Assembly: GCF_026420145.1 (NCBI RefSeq)
Contig: NZ_JAPMLV010000001.1
Location: 434,001-498,000, forward strand
Length of the DNA: 64,000 bases
Reading direction: 5' to 3'
From: Enterobacter pseudoroggenkampii
Lineage (GTDB): Bacteria; Pseudomonadota; Gammaproteobacteria; Enterobacterales; Enterobacteriaceae
Shown here one piece after another: positions 32,471-41,497 of the stretch. The notes beneath the pieces were generated by a model. It did no database searches, was not told where the DNA came from, and was given only the letters and a program-made list of their open reading frames with translations. Made by a program: the position numbers and the translations under genes. How positions within the stretch are numbered: position 1 is the first letter of the stretch; each line of letters starts with the position of its first letter.

Positions 32471-33487
32471 TTAGTCCGGATAGCCCTGCGGGTGGCGTGA
32501 CTGCCAGTGCCAGGTATCCTGTGCCATTTCATCAAGCGTGCGCGTGACACGCCAGTTAAGCTCTTTGTCGGCTTTGGTGGCATCGGCCCAGTAAGCAGGC
32601 AGGTCGCCATCACGACGCGGTGCGAAGTGGTAGCTCACCGGCTTACCGCAGGCTTTGCTGAAGGCGTTAACCACGTCCAGCACGCTGCTGCCGACCCCGG
32701 CGCCGAGGTTGTAAATATGCACGCCCGGCTTGTTGGCCAGCTGCTGCATCGCCGCCACGTGGCCGTCGGCCAGATCCATGACGTGGATGTAGTCACGCAC
32801 GCCGGTGCCGTCTTGGGTAGGGTAGTCATTGCCAAAAATCGCCAGCGAGTCGCGGCGACCCACGGCAACCTGCGCGATATACGGCATCAGGTTGTTCGGG
32901 ATGCCCTGCGGATCTTCACCCATATCGCCGGACGGATGGGCGCCGACCGGGTTGAAGTAGCGCAGCAGCGCGATGCTCCACTCCGGCTGCGCTTTTTGCA
33001 GGTCGGTCAGGATCTGCTCCACCATCAGTTTGCTTTTGCCGTACGGACTTTGCGGTGTCCCGGTTGGGAAGCTTTCAACGTAAGGGATTTTGGGCTGATC
33101 GCCGTAGACGGTAGCCGAAGAGCTAAAGATGAAGTTTTTGACGTTGGCCGCACGCATGGCGGAGATGAGACGCAGAGTACCGTTGACGTTGTTGTCGTAA
33201 TACTCGAGCGGTTTCGCAACGGATTCACCGACCGCTTTCAGACCTGCGAAGTGGATCACCGCTTCGATGGCGTGGTCGTGAAGGATCTCGGTCATCAGCG
33301 CTTCGTTGCGGATGTCGCCTTCTACAAAAGTCGGTTGTTTACCGCCAAGACGTTCAATCACAGGCAGCACGCTGCGCTTACTGTTGCACAGGTTGTCGAG
33401 GATGATGACGTCGTGACCGTTTTGCAGCAGTTGCACGCAGGTATGACTACCTATGTAACCGCTACCACCTGTTACCAGAACTCGCAT
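32471..33487 (-). CDS. galE: UDP-glucose 4-epimerase
   Basis: 338 aa from ATG 33487 (MRVLVTGGSGYIGSHTCVQL). SDR-type Rossmann motif GGSGYIGSH; catalytic Ser/Tyr/Lys in SSSATVYGDQ and YGKSKLMVE. It interconverts UDP-galactose and UDP-glucose. First gene of the operon; the internal GalR operator lies in its first codons (33453-33468). Longer in-frame starts would cover the promoter and are rejected. Confidence 0.98.
   Translation of the reverse strand: MRVLVTGGSGYIGSHTCVQLLQNGHDVIILDNLCNSKRSVLPVIERLGGKQPTFVEGDIRNEALMTEILHDHAIEAVIHFAGLKAVGESVAKPLEYYDNNVNGTLRLISAMRAANVKNFIFSSSATVYGDQPKIPYVESFPTGTPQSPYGKSKLMVEQILTDLQKAQPEWSIALLRYFNPVGAHPSGDMGEDPQGIPNNLMPYIAQVAVGRRDSLAIFGNDYPTQDGTGVRDYIHVMDLADGHVAAMQQLANKPGVHIYNLGAGVGSSVLDVVNAFSKACGKPVSYHFAPRRDGDLPAYWADATKADKELNWRVTRTLDEMAQDTWHWQSRHPQGYPD
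33453..33468. promoter_or_regulatory. Internal gal operator (OI)
   Basis: Plus strand ATGTAACCGCTACCAC, the reverse complement of GTGGTAGCGGTTACAT, which is the E. coli OI. It lies inside galE codons 7-12, about 113 bp from OE, the spacing used for GalR-HU DNA looping. Confidence 0.88.
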
Positions 33488-33519
33488 ATTTCGCTCCATT
33501 GGGCTTATGGTATGTAATA

Positions 33520-33581
33520 ACCATAGCATAACAGAGACGCGAAAAGTGTGACATGGGATAAAATAGTGGAATCGTTTACAC
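33520..33581 (-). promoter_or_regulatory. gal promoters P1/P2, CRP site and external operator (OE)
   Basis: Read leftward: the operator GTGTAAACGATTCCAC (33566-33581) is identical to E. coli OE. A CRP region has its TGTGA half-site at 33547-33551 (plus strand). The overlapping -10 elements are TATGCTA (P2, 33525-33531) and TATGGTT (P1, 33520-33526). This is the E. coli dual-promoter layout, repressed by GalR/GalS and modulated by cAMP-CRP. Confidence 0.88.
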
Positions 33582-33660
33582 TGTTTTTAAAGTCCGATTA
33601 TCAGCCGCTGTGGGGCATTGTAGATCAACGGGATAGCAATGTCTTAGTGCAGGTTATCTG

Positions 33661-33684
33661 AAAAACGGAGGGCGGTGCCCTCCG
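33661..33684 (-). terminator. Terminator of modF
   Basis: Stem CGGAGGGC/GCCCTCCG with a 3-nt loop; on the minus strand it is followed by GTTTTT. It starts 4 nt beyond the modF stop. Confidence 0.8.
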
Positions 33685-33688
33685 GGGG

Positions 33689-35161
33689 TTAATCGATTTT
33701 GCTTTGCAGATAACGATACTGCTCACCGTCCGGAACAAACTCCAGCCGATGGGTGATGCAGGAGGGGGCATCTTCGGCATGGTGTGAAACGAAAAGCAGC
33801 TGCGTTTCACCTTCGCTAATCAGCACGTCCACAAAGCGGCGGATAAGCTGTCGGTTCAGCGGATCGAGTCCCTGCAGCGGTTCGTCGAGGATCAGCAGCG
33901 TAGGGTGTTTTACCAGCGCGCGAACGATCAGGGCCAGACGCTGCTGCCCCCACGACAGACTATGAAACGGTGCGTCAGCGACCCGGTTGTCCATGCCCAG
34001 GATATCCAGCCACTGCTGGGCCAGCTTGTGCTGTTTGTCCGACACCGCCTGATAAATACCGATGGAATCAAAATAGCCGGAGAGGATCACGTTGCGTACC
34101 GTGGTACTGACCCGGTAATCCAGATGCAGGCTGCTGCTGACATAGCCGATATGTTTTTTAATATCCCAGATGGTTTCGCCGCTGCCGCGACGCCGACCGA
34201 ACAGCGTCAGATCGTTGCTATAGCCCTGCGGGTGATCGCCGGTGATCAGGCTAAGCAGCGTTGATTTTCCCGCGCCGTTAGGGCCGACAATCTGCCAGTG
34301 CTCGCCTGGATTGACCGTCCAGCTGAGGCGGTTAAGGATCGGGCGATCGTCATAAGAGACCATCCCATCCCGCAGCACGATGCGCGGCTGGTGGGGGTCA
34401 AGCGCATGGCGGGCCGACGGGGCGTCGGGTTCCGGAAGGGTAATACCATCAAGCTGTTCGCTGTGCGCGAGCTGGGCAATCAGCGCCTGCTTAAGCAGCG
34501 CGGTTTTTTCGCCGGTCTCGGTCAGGTTACAGTCGGCCAGTACGCCCGCGTGTTGGATAAAATCCGGAATTTCATCGAAGCGGTTAAGTACCAGCACCAG
34601 GGTATATCCCTGCTGATTAAGCGATGCCAGCAGGGACGCCAGCTGCGCACGGGACTGCACGTCAAGACCGTCGAAGGGTTCGTCCAGAATAAGAAGGTCA
34701 GGCTCGCTCATCAGCGCCTGACAAAGCAGCGTTTTCCGCGTCTCGCCGGTCGAAAGGTATTTAAAGCGCCGGTTCAGCAGGGCGGTGATACCGAACCGTT
34801 CTGCCAGGCGCTGACAGCGGGCGGGGTCTTTCACCTCATCCTGAATAATTTCTGCCGTCGTACGGCCGGTATCGTCTTCGCCAGGGCTGAGTAAATCGGT
34901 GTTGTTGCGCTGCCACTCGTCGCTGACCAGCTTTTGCAGTTGTTCAAACGACAGGCGCGTCAGGCGCGTAAAGGTGCTCTGGTATTCGCCCTTGAGGAGG
35001 TTGAGCTCGCCGGCCAGCGCGCGGGCCAGCGCAGATTTACCGCTGCCGTTAGTGCCGACAAACGCCCAGCTTTCACCCGCGCGTATCGTCAAATCAGCAA
35101 TCGTCAGCGTTCGGGTATCGCTAAGACGAAACGTGCCTTGCGAAATATGCAATGATGACAT
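33689..35161 (-). CDS. modF: Molybdenum-associated double ABC ATPase ModF
   Basis: 490 aa with two tandem ABC ATPase domains. Domain 1 has Walker A GTNGSGKSALARAL and Walker B LLILDEPFDGLD, signature LSTGETRKTLL. Domain 2 has Walker A GPNGAGKSTLLSLI, signature LSWGQQRLALIVRAL and LLILDEPLQGLD. No membrane segments. In E. coli modF is co-transcribed with modE; its exact role in molybdenum metabolism is not settled. It follows modE in the same direction. Confidence 0.95.
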   Translation of the reverse strand: MSSLHISQGTFRLSDTRTLTIADLTIRAGESWAFVGTNGSGKSALARALAGELNLLKGEYQSTFTRLTRLSFEQLQKLVSDEWQRNNTDLLSPGEDDTGRTTAEIIQDEVKDPARCQRLAERFGITALLNRRFKYLSTGETRKTLLCQALMSEPDLLILDEPFDGLDVQSRAQLASLLASLNQQGYTLVLVLNRFDEIPDFIQHAGVLADCNLTETGEKTALLKQALIAQLAHSEQLDGITLPEPDAPSARHALDPHQPRIVLRDGMVSYDDRPILNRLSWTVNPGEHWQIVGPNGAGKSTLLSLITGDHPQGYSNDLTLFGRRRGSGETIWDIKKHIGYVSSSLHLDYRVSTTVRNVILSGYFDSIGIYQAVSDKQHKLAQQWLDILGMDNRVADAPFHSLSWGQQRLALIVRALVKHPTLLILDEPLQGLDPLNRQLIRRFVDVLISEGETQLLFVSHHAEDAPSCITHRLEFVPDGEQYRYLQSKID

Positions 35162-35228
35162 GATTTATCCCTGTTTTTGCAGCAATAGATATCAGGGATA
35201 CGCACTGTCGGCGCGATTGTCAATGTGC

Positions 35229-36017
35229 TCAGCACAATGTGGCGATAATCACCCGATCTGCATTGAACCAGGCGGTGACGACAGTACCTTCTTCTAAACC
35301 GTCCGCCTCGTTAAGCGGTATTGTCGCGCAAAGTCGTTGCCCGTCTGCCAGGGTCATCAGCACTTCGCACTGCGCCTGGCCGCGTTCGATATGGCTAATT
35401 GCGCCCTGCAGCTGGTTATCTGCTGCCTTTGCGGTGTCGGGATCGCGCGTGATATTGACCCACGGTGCTTTCAGCAGCACCAGCACCTCTTTCCCTTCGT
35501 CCAGCTCAAGGCGCTCTGCACTCTGCGCCGTTATGGCGGCTTTCAGACGGGTAGTCCCATCGGCAAGCAGGATTTCAATATGCTGCTGTACCTGGAGATT
35601 ATCGCGCGCCGTCACCGTGCCAAACCACTGGTTACGGGCGCTGGTTTGTAACGAGAAGCGGGAAATGGCGGCCAGCAAACTGTCCAGCGGAACGTCGTCG
35701 TCGTCGCTCAACACATCAAACGCTTTTTGCTGGATCCGGGCCAGCAGATCGTAAAGCTGAATAAGGCGCTGGCCGTAACGCGTCACGATTGCACCGCCGC
35801 CGCCTTTGCCGCCCGTGGCTCTGTCTACCAGCGGCTGTTCGCTCAGGGTGTTCATCTCATTGATGGCGTCCCAGGCGCTTTTATAGCTGATGCCCGCGTT
35901 TTTCGCCCCCTGGCTAATCGAGCCTGTTTGTTCTATTTGTTTAAGCAGGGCGATACGTCGCGGATCGGCGAAAAGCTTTTGCTGAAGTCGGAGTGTGAGA
36001 AGAATTTCGGCCTGCAT
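35229..36017 (-). CDS. modE: Molybdate-responsive transcription regulator ModE
   Basis: 262 aa from ATG 36017 (MQAEILLTLRLQQKLFADPRR); a longer frame exists but family length and alignment favour this start. The N-terminal winged HTH has ISQGAKNAGISYKSAWDAINEMN and the GGKGGGGAIVTRYGQRLI wing. Two C-terminal TOBE/mop domains bind molybdate (SARNQWFGTV and SHIERGQAQCEV). It represses modABC and activates molybdopterin genes; matching palindromes lie upstream of modA and moaA. Confidence 0.97.
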   Translation of the reverse strand: MQAEILLTLRLQQKLFADPRRIALLKQIEQTGSISQGAKNAGISYKSAWDAINEMNTLSEQPLVDRATGGKGGGGAIVTRYGQRLIQLYDLLARIQQKAFDVLSDDDDVPLDSLLAAISRFSLQTSARNQWFGTVTARDNLQVQQHIEILLADGTTRLKAAITAQSAERLELDEGKEVLVLLKAPWVNITRDPDTAKAADNQLQGAISHIERGQAQCEVLMTLADGQRLCATIPLNEADGLEEGTVVTAWFNADRVIIATLC

Positions 36018-36144
36018 AACAGTGTCCTGGCAAAAAGAGTATTGTGACCTAAATGGTGCAGGGCGCAAAGGGTACCGCACAAAAGGGGATGTTTTTCTCA
36101 CTTGAAAGGGTAGAATAAGCTATTCACAATATCTGGAGAAAACC

Positions 36145-36294
36145 ATGTTAGAGTTGTTGAAAAGTCTGGTATTCGCCGTGATCATGGTACCAGTAGTGAT
36201 GGCCATCATCCTCGGTGCCATCTACGGCCTGGGTGAAGTGTTCAACGTCTTTTCGAACATTGGTCACAGAGACCAGGCTAAAAAGCAGCATTGA
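36145..36294 (+). CDS. acrZ: AcrAB-TolC efflux accessory small protein AcrZ
   Basis: 49 aa, [19 protein letters not shown] then [17 protein letters not shown] and a short charged tail. It has a single long helix with a Pro kink, as in E. coli AcrZ (YbhT), which binds AcrB and broadens export of some drugs. AGGAG-like GGAG is 8 nt upstream. Divergent from modE; a strong terminator follows. Confidence 0.96.
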   Translation: MLELLKSLVFAVIMVPVVMAIILGAIYGLGEVFNVFSNIGHRDQAKKQH

Positions 36295-36301
36295 TTCCCC
36301 A

Positions 36302-36330
36302 CAAAACGCCCGGCTTGTCCGGGCGTTTTG
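36302..36330 (+). terminator. Terminator of acrZ
   Basis: CAAAACGCCCGG-cttgt-CCGGGCGTTTTG, a 12-bp perfect stem with A/T flanks. Confidence 0.92.
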
Positions 36331-36429
36331 CTCTCAAGATTTTCCCGTTTTCGCCGATAATATTTAACGTATCACACCGGTTTACCTCTTCAGCGGTACG
36401 ATTTAACGCTGGGATCTCCCTGACGTTAC

Positions 36430-36453
36430 CGTTATATTAATATGTATATAACG
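36430..36453. promoter_or_regulatory. ModE box of modABC
   Basis: CGTTATAT-N8-ATATAACG, a perfect inverted repeat, 20 nt upstream of the modA ATG and overlapping the likely promoter. It fits the E. coli ModE repression site (CGTTATAT half-site). Confidence 0.9.
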
Positions 36454-36472
36454 CTACTCACAGGAGTTAAAA

Positions 36473-37246
36473 ATGGCACGTACCTGGGTACGCCTTTTCG
36501 CAGGGGCAACGCTGACGCTTTCACTTACCGGCCACGCGCTGGCGGACGACGGTAAAATCACGGTCTTTGCGGCGGCGTCGCTGACCAACGCGCTGCAGGA
36601 TATCGCGGCGACGTATAAAAAAGAGAAAAACGTCGAGGTGGTCTCCTCTTTTGCCTCTTCCTCGACGCTGGCGCGCCAGATAGAAGCGGGCGCACCGGCG
36701 GATCTGTTCATCTCTGCCGATCAGAAGTGGATGGATTACGCGGTGGAGAAGAAAGCGATTGATGCGGCAACCCGCGAAACGCTGCTGGGGAATAGCCTGG
36801 TTGTCGTGGCGCCAAAAGCCAGCGCCCAGGCGGATATTACCATCAACAAAGAGACCAACTGGACGAGCCTGCTGAACGGTGGCCGTCTGGCGGTGGGCGA
36901 TCCGGAGCACGTTCCGGCCGGTATTTATGCCAAAGAAGCGCTGCAAAAGCTGGGCGCGTGGGAGACATTGTCGCCGAAGCTGGCTCCGGCGGAAGATGTC
37001 CGCGGCGCGCTGGCGCTGGTGGAACGCAACGAAGCCCCGCTGGGCATTGTGTATGGCTCTGATGCCGTTGCCAGTAAAGGTGTAAAAGTGGTCGCAACGT
37101 TCCCGGAAGACTCCCACAAGAAAGTGGAATATCCTGTTGCGATTGTTGATGGACATAAAAATGCGACCGTGACGGCCTTCCGCGATTACCTGAAGGGGCC
37201 GGAAGCGTCCGCAATCTTTAAACGTTACGGATTTACGACTCACTGA
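36473..37246 (+). CDS. modA: Molybdate ABC transporter periplasmic binding protein
   Basis: 257 aa with a signal peptide ending GHALA-DDGKI. Oxyanion-binding motifs: FAAASLTNALQDIA and SFASSSTLARQIEAGAPADLFISAD, with Ser and Tyr ligands as in E. coli ModA. AGGAG lies before the ATG. Its TGA overlaps the modB ATG. Confidence 0.98.
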   Translation: MARTWVRLFAGATLTLSLTGHALADDGKITVFAAASLTNALQDIAATYKKEKNVEVVSSFASSSTLARQIEAGAPADLFISADQKWMDYAVEKKAIDAATRETLLGNSLVVVAPKASAQADITINKETNWTSLLNGGRLAVGDPEHVPAGIYAKEALQKLGAWETLSPKLAPAEDVRGALALVERNEAPLGIVYGSDAVASKGVKVVATFPEDSHKKVEYPVAIVDGHKNATVTAFRDYLKGPEASAIFKRYGFTTH

Positions 37247-37935
37247 TGATATTGACCGATCCTGAATGGCAGGCTGTTCTGCTGAGCCTTAAAGTCTCTT
37301 CCCTGGCGGTTGCGCTGAGTTTGCCCTTTGGGATCTTCTTTGCCTGGTTACTGGTTCGCTGTCAGTTTCCCGGCAAAACGCTGCTCGACAGCGTGCTTCA
37401 TCTTCCGCTCGTGTTGCCGCCCGTGGTGGTCGGTTACCTGCTGCTGATTTCGATGGGGCGGCGCGGTTTTATCGGCGAGAAGCTCTACGACTGGTTTGGG
37501 CTGACGTTTGCGTTTAGCTGGCGCGGTGCGGTACTGGCGGCGGCGGTAATGTCATTTCCGCTGATGGTGAGGGCGATACGCCTCGCGCTGGAAGGCGTGG
37601 ACATGAAGCTCGAACAGGCGGCCCGCACGCTGGGGGCAGGCCGCTGGCGCGTCTTTTTCACCATCACGCTACCCCTGACGTTACCCGGCATTATTGTTGG
37701 CACGGTGCTGGCCTTCGCCCGTTCGCTGGGCGAGTTTGGCGCGACCATCACGTTTGTGTCGAACATCCCCGGCGAGACGCGAACCATCCCGTCGGCGATG
37801 TATACCCTGATTCAAACGCCGGGCGGTGAAGGCGCGGCGGCGCGGCTGTGTATTATTTCAATTGTGCTGGCGCTGGCATCGCTAATGGTGTCTGAATGGC
37901 TGGCGCGCCTCAGCCGCGAGCGAATGGGGAAATAA
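37246..37935 (+). CDS. modB: Molybdate ABC transporter permease
   Basis: 229 aa, five or six TM helices. The EAA loop that docks with the ATPase is [21 protein letters not shown]. Translationally coupled to modA (TGATG). Confidence 0.98.
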   Translation: MILTDPEWQAVLLSLKVSSLAVALSLPFGIFFAWLLVRCQFPGKTLLDSVLHLPLVLPPVVVGYLLLISMGRRGFIGEKLYDWFGLTFAFSWRGAVLAAAVMSFPLMVRAIRLALEGVDMKLEQAARTLGAGRWRVFFTITLPLTLPGIIVGTVLAFARSLGEFGATITFVSNIPGETRTIPSAMYTLIQTPGGEGAAARLCIISIVLALASLMVSEWLARLSRERMGK

Positions 37936-37937
37936 GC

Positions 37938-38996
37938 ATGCTGGAACTCCATTTCACCCAGACGCTGGGAAACCATACCCTGACGCTTAACGAGACGCTG
38001 CCGGCAAGCGGCATCACCGCCATCTTTGGCGTGTCGGGGGCGGGAAAAACGTCGCTGATTAATGCCATCAGCGGTCTGACCCGCCCGCAGTCAGGCCGTA
38101 TTGTCCTGAATGACCGCGTCCTGAATGACGTGGAGAATAAGGTTTATCTCTCGCCGGATAAGCGCCGCATCGGCTATGTTTTCCAGGACGCGCGCTTATT
38201 CCCGCACTACAGCGTGCGCGGCAACCTGCGTTACGGCATGGCGAAGAGCATGGCCGGGCAGTTTGATAAGCTGGTGATGCTTTTAGGTATTGAACCTCTG
38301 CTCGACAGGCTGCCTTCCTCGCTTTCCGGCGGAGAAAAACAGCGCGTGGCGATTGGCCGCGCGTTGCTGACCGCACCCGAACTGCTGCTGCTCGACGAAC
38401 CGCTGGCCTCGCTGGATATTCCGCGTAAACGCGAACTTCTGCCTTATCTACAGCGGCTGACGCGCGAGATTAATATTCCGATGCTCTACGTCAGCCATTC
38501 GCTGGATGAGATCCTCCACCTGGCCGATAAGGTGCTGGTGCTGGAAGAGGGTCGCGTCAAGGCCTTCGGCAACCTGGAAGAGGTGTGGGGCAGCAGCGTA
38601 ATGCACCCGTGGTTACCCCGGGAACAGCAGAGCAGCATCCTGAAAGTGAGCGTGTTGGAACACCACCCGCACTATGCGATGACCGCCCTGGCGCTGGGTG
38701 ACCAGCATCTTTGGGTCAATAAGATTGATAAACCGTTACAGTCCGTACTGCGAATTCGCATTCAGGCGTCGGACGTCTCGCTGGTGCTGCAACCGCCGCT
38801 GCAAACCAGTATTCGAAATATTCTGCGCGCCAAAGTCGCGGAGTGTTTTGATGATAACGGGCAGGTGGAAGTGAAGCTTGAAGTGGGAAGCAGAACGCTC
38901 TGGGCGCGCATCAGCCCGTGGGCCAGGGATGAGTTAGGGATCAAACCCGGCCTGTGGCTTTACGCGCAAATCAAGAGTGTCTCGATCACCGCCTGA
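37938..38996 (+). CDS. modC: Molybdate ABC transporter ATPase
   Basis: 352 aa from ATG 37938 ([19 protein letters not shown]), 2 nt after modB. Walker [15 protein letters not shown], signature [16 protein letters not shown], Walker [14 protein letters not shown]-loop YVSHSLDE. The C-terminal TOBE domain (about residues 290-350) is the regulatory molybdate-binding part. Its TGA abuts the stop of the convergent ybhA with no gap and no terminator. Confidence 0.98.
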   Translation: MLELHFTQTLGNHTLTLNETLPASGITAIFGVSGAGKTSLINAISGLTRPQSGRIVLNDRVLNDVENKVYLSPDKRRIGYVFQDARLFPHYSVRGNLRYGMAKSMAGQFDKLVMLLGIEPLLDRLPSSLSGGEKQRVAIGRALLTAPELLLLDEPLASLDIPRKRELLPYLQRLTREINIPMLYVSHSLDEILHLADKVLVLEEGRVKAFGNLEEVWGSSVMHPWLPREQQSSILKVSVLEHHPHYAMTALALGDQHLWVNKIDKPLQSVLRIRIQASDVSLVLQPPLQTSIRNILRAKVAECFDDNGQVEVKLEVGSRTLWARISPWARDELGIKPGLWLYAQIKSVSITA

Positions 38997-39815
38997 TTAC
39001 AGCAGGTGGGTATAAATGTACTGCGCGATGCTGTCGGTGGTGTTGTCGCCGATCACCACGTTAGCACGCGCTTTGACCGCGTCGTCGGCATTGCCCATCG
39101 CCACGCCGGTACCGGCGGCTTCCAGCATGCTGATGTCGTTGTAGTTGTCACCGAAGGCGATCACGTCCTGCATTGACCCGCCCTGCGATTCCACGTACTG
39201 CGTCAGCCGTTTGCCTTTGCTGTTGCCTTTGCGGGCAATATCCACCTGATCGTGCCAGGACCATTCGCACTCCAGACCCAGCGTCTGTTCCACGTGTTTT
39301 GCGAAGGCATTCAGTTTGGTGGTGTCTTCATCCGTCAGGGCGAATTTCCAGATAGCCTCAACGTCCTGGGCCGCCTGACGCAGGGAGGAAACCTGGGTAA
39401 AGACCGGACGCTGCGCTTCAGGCAGGGACAACGCCCAGTTGCTGGTGCGCACCACATGGCCGGTAGGGCGCTCATACACCATCGCATTATCTACGTACAT
39501 CAGACCGTGAACGGCATGCTCATCCAGCAGATCAATCAGTTGCAGCGCCTGGGGAACCGGCAGCGGGTCGGATGCTAAAACCTTTTTTGCCTGATAATCA
39601 TACAAATAGGTGCCATTACAACAAATTGCAGGTGTATCTAACGCCAGTGCCTGATAAAAAGGGTGAATGGCAACGTGATGTCGACCCGTTACGATAAGGA
39701 GTTGATATCCCGCTTCCTGTGCGCGTTTAAGCGCTTCCAGAGAAGAGGGAAGAAGGGTTTTTTGCGGCGTCAGTAAGGTACCGTCTAAATCCAGAGCAAT
39801 CACACGCGAGGTCAT
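38997..39815 (-). CDS. ybhA: HAD-family pyridoxal phosphate phosphatase YbhA
   Basis: 272 aa. HAD motif I is VIALDLDGTLLTPQK (nucleophile Asp), motif II VTGRHH, motif III/IV KGKRLTQYVES and AFGDNYNDISMLEAAG. It has a C2-type cap (Cof family). E. coli YbhA dephosphorylates pyridoxal phosphate and fructose-1,6-bisphosphate. Convergent with modC, divergent from pgl. Confidence 0.95.
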   Translation of the reverse strand: MTSRVIALDLDGTLLTPQKTLLPSSLEALKRAQEAGYQLLIVTGRHHVAIHPFYQALALDTPAICCNGTYLYDYQAKKVLASDPLPVPQALQLIDLLDEHAVHGLMYVDNAMVYERPTGHVVRTSNWALSLPEAQRPVFTQVSSLRQAAQDVEAIWKFALTDEDTTKLNAFAKHVEQTLGLECEWSWHDQVDIARKGNSKGKRLTQYVESQGGSMQDVIAFGDNYNDISMLEAAGTGVAMGNADDAVKARANVVIGDNTTDSIAQYIYTHLL

Positions 39816-39955
39816 CTGTTTTCCCGGGTTAATATTGAATTTACGTTTTGATGGGATGGTACACCGAGAGGCGAATGCTTCAAAACTCCTGTCGACAATT
39901 CAGCATTCACCGTCAAAAGTTAACTACTTTCATGCGCAGTGAGGAGTGAATATTC

Positions 39956-40951
39956 ATGAAACAAACCGTTTATACCGCCAGTCCTGAAAGCCAGCAGATC
40001 CACGTCTGGCGTTTAAATACCGAAGGGACACTCACGCTGGTGCAGGTTGTTGATGTGCCAGGCCAGGTGCAACCGATGGTCATCAGCCCGGATAAACGTT
40101 TCTTGTACGTGGGTGTGCGCCCGGAGTTCCGCGTGCTGGCCTATCGCATTTCTCCGGACGATGGCGCGCTGACGTACACTGCCGAAGCCCCGCTGCCGGG
40201 CAGCCCAACCCATATCTCTACCGATCGTAAAGGCAATTTTGTCTTCAGCGGCTCTTATAACGCGGGCTGCGTCAGCGTAACGCGTCTGGAAAATGGCATT
40301 CCGGTCGAAACCGTGGATGTGGTGGAAGGGCTTGAAGGCTGCCACTCGGCGAATATCACGCCGGATAACCGCACGCTGTGGGTGCCTGCGCTGAAGCAGG
40401 ATCGTATCTGCCTGTTCACCCTGAGCGACGATGGTCACCTGGTGGCGCAGAATCCTGCCGAAGTGACTACCGTTGAAGGCGCGGGTCCGCGCCATATGGT
40501 CTTCCATCCGAACCAGCAATACGCCTACGTGGTTAATGAACTGAACAGCTCAGTGGACGTCTGGGAGCTGAAAGATCCTAACGGCCAGATTGAGTGCGTG
40601 CAGACGCTGGACATGATGCCGCCTGACTTCTCCGACACCCGCTGGGCGGCGGATATCCACATTACGCCAGATGGCCGCCATCTGTACGCCTGTGACCGTA
40701 CCTCCAGCCTGATTACCGTGTTTAGCGTTTCTGAAGACGGCAGCGTGCTGGCGGTTGAAGGCTTCCAGCCAACGGAAACCCAGCCGCGCGGCTTTAATAT
40801 CGATCACAGCGGTAAATACCTGATTGCAGCGGGGCAGAAATCCCACCACATCGCGCTGTATGAAATTAAAGGCGAGCAGGGTCTGCTGGAAGAGAAAGGA
40901 CGTTACGCCGTCGGACAGGGGCCAATGTGGGTCGTGGTTAACGCTCACTAA
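39956..40951 (+). CDS. pgl: 6-phosphogluconolactonase (beta-propeller type)
   Basis: 331 aa, the length of E. coli Pgl (YbhE), a seven-bladed propeller unrelated to the DevB type. It begins [20 protein letters not shown] and contains the repeated blades [28 protein letters not shown] and [16 protein letters not shown]. It hydrolyses 6-phosphogluconolactone in the oxidative pentose phosphate pathway. GAGGAG lies about 11 nt before the ATG. Confidence 0.97.
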   Translation: MKQTVYTASPESQQIHVWRLNTEGTLTLVQVVDVPGQVQPMVISPDKRFLYVGVRPEFRVLAYRISPDDGALTYTAEAPLPGSPTHISTDRKGNFVFSGSYNAGCVSVTRLENGIPVETVDVVEGLEGCHSANITPDNRTLWVPALKQDRICLFTLSDDGHLVAQNPAEVTTVEGAGPRHMVFHPNQQYAYVVNELNSSVDVWELKDPNGQIECVQTLDMMPPDFSDTRWAADIHITPDGRHLYACDRTSSLITVFSVSEDGSVLAVEGFQPTETQPRGFNIDHSGKYLIAAGQKSHHIALYEIKGEQGLLEEKGRYAVGQGPMWVVVNAH

Positions 40952-40963
40952 GCGGCTTAAAAC

Positions 40964-40992
40964 AAAAAACCTCGCGAACGCGAGGTTTTTTT
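40964..40992. terminator. Bidirectional terminator after pgl
   Basis: AAAAAACCTCGCG-aa-CGCGAGGTTTTTTT. On the plus strand it ends pgl. On the minus strand the stem is followed by TTTTTTGTTTT, so it can also end the leftward RNA at 40964-41036. Confidence 0.92.
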
Positions 40993-41012
40993 ATGCCCGG
41001 TGGTTGCCGGGT

Positions 41013-41036
41013 GAGCACATCAAAACGTAACCAACA
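41013..41036. repeat. 24-bp direct repeat, antitoxin copy
   Basis: GAGCACATCAAAACGTAACC and 4 further bases; repeated at 41304-41327 with a single G/A difference (41027 versus 41318). As a leftward RNA this copy is the antisense seed. Confidence 0.9.
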
Positions 41037-41176
41037 TGGTCATCATAATGTCGACTCAAGGTGAAGTAAACGCATCGTCAACGAAGGACAAAGAACACAG
41101 AATGATTATCGGTTGTTATTTTTAAAATAATCAGTTGTTTAGAGGCGTTTTCTTTATAAATTCCTAAACTGACCTT

Positions 41177-41196
41177 ATCTGTTTTTATGTACAGTA
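41177..41196. promoter_or_regulatory. LexA (SOS) box upstream of the TisB-like gene
   Basis: ATCTGTTTTTATGTACAGTA fits CTGT-N8-ACAG with the flanking TA of the consensus. A possible promoter is CTGACC (41169-41174) with TACAGT (41190-41195), the -10 overlapping the LexA box; its 15-nt spacer is short. A start near 41202 gives an mRNA of about 330 nt to the terminator. Confidence 0.82.
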
Positions 41197-41303
41197 GTGA
41201 TTTGATATCATTCTGTCCGTTGGCTTGATGTGTTGCAGTTCCGCAATTCAGGATCCGTATTCAGTCCTGGCTGTCGGGTGGTGCCGACAGTGCCTAAACT
41301 GCG

Positions 41304-41327
41304 GAGCACATCAAAACATAACCAACA
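41304..41327. repeat. 24-bp direct repeat, antisense target in the toxin leader
   Basis: Second copy of the 41013-41036 sequence, preceded by a hairpin CTGTCGG-gtggtg-CCGACAG (41271-41290). It lies 56 nt upstream of the toxin Shine-Dalgarno, comparable with the standby site that IstR-1 blocks on E. coli tisB mRNA. Confidence 0.85.
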
Positions 41328-41394
41328 CACCTCTGGTGACAGGCCGCGGAAAGGTAAATCAGGGGAGAAGTGCTCTATACCAAAGGAGTGGCGT

Positions 41395-41484
41395 ATGAGC
41401 GGTGTGGAATGGGCAATTCTGTTCCTGCAACTCATGGTTGCGATTATGCAACTATTGGATGCGTATCTTAAGTTTGGAGCCTGA
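41395..41484 (+). CDS. tisB: TisB-like SOS-induced membrane toxin (type I TA)
   Basis: 29 aa: MSGVEWAILFLQLMVAIMQ followed by LLDAYLKFGA. Aligned without gaps to E. coli TisB (29 aa, recalled) it shares about 16 residues: V4, A7-I8-L9, L11, L13, V15-A16, Q19 to A23, L25-K26. It should form one amphipathic membrane helix with a buried Asp22. AAGGAG (41383-41388) is 6 nt upstream. It has a LexA box, a long structured leader and a divergent antisense RNA. An in-frame longer frame from 41230 (84 codons) lacks a good ribosome site and covers the antisense target. TisB depolarises the inner membrane and promotes persister formation in E. coli. The symbol is given by similarity; the E. coli gene lies elsewhere, near ivbL. 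Confidence 0.82.
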   Translation: MSGVEWAILFLQLMVAIMQLLDAYLKFGA

Positions 41485-41497
41485 CGCATTCAGTCGC

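Larger units (their letters stand above)
40964..41036 (-). ncRNA. Predicted IstR-like antisense RNA antitoxin
   Basis: Read leftward, -35 TTTACT (41070-41065), 17-nt spacer and -10 TATGAT (41047-41042) place a start near 41036. The RNA would begin UGUUGGUUACGUUUUGAUGUG and run through a CCGGG hairpin (40996-41011) into the bidirectional pgl terminator, about 74 nt in all; E. coli IstR-1 is about 75 nt. Its first 24 nt are the reverse complement, with one mismatch, of 41304-41327 in the leader of the TisB-like gene. Inferred from layout; no expression data. Confidence 0.68.

Noticed and set aside
41208..41489. 93-codon frame antisense to the TisB-like gene
   Set aside because: It has no ribosome site and covers the toxin leader in reverse; the LexA-toxin-terminator layout explains the region better.
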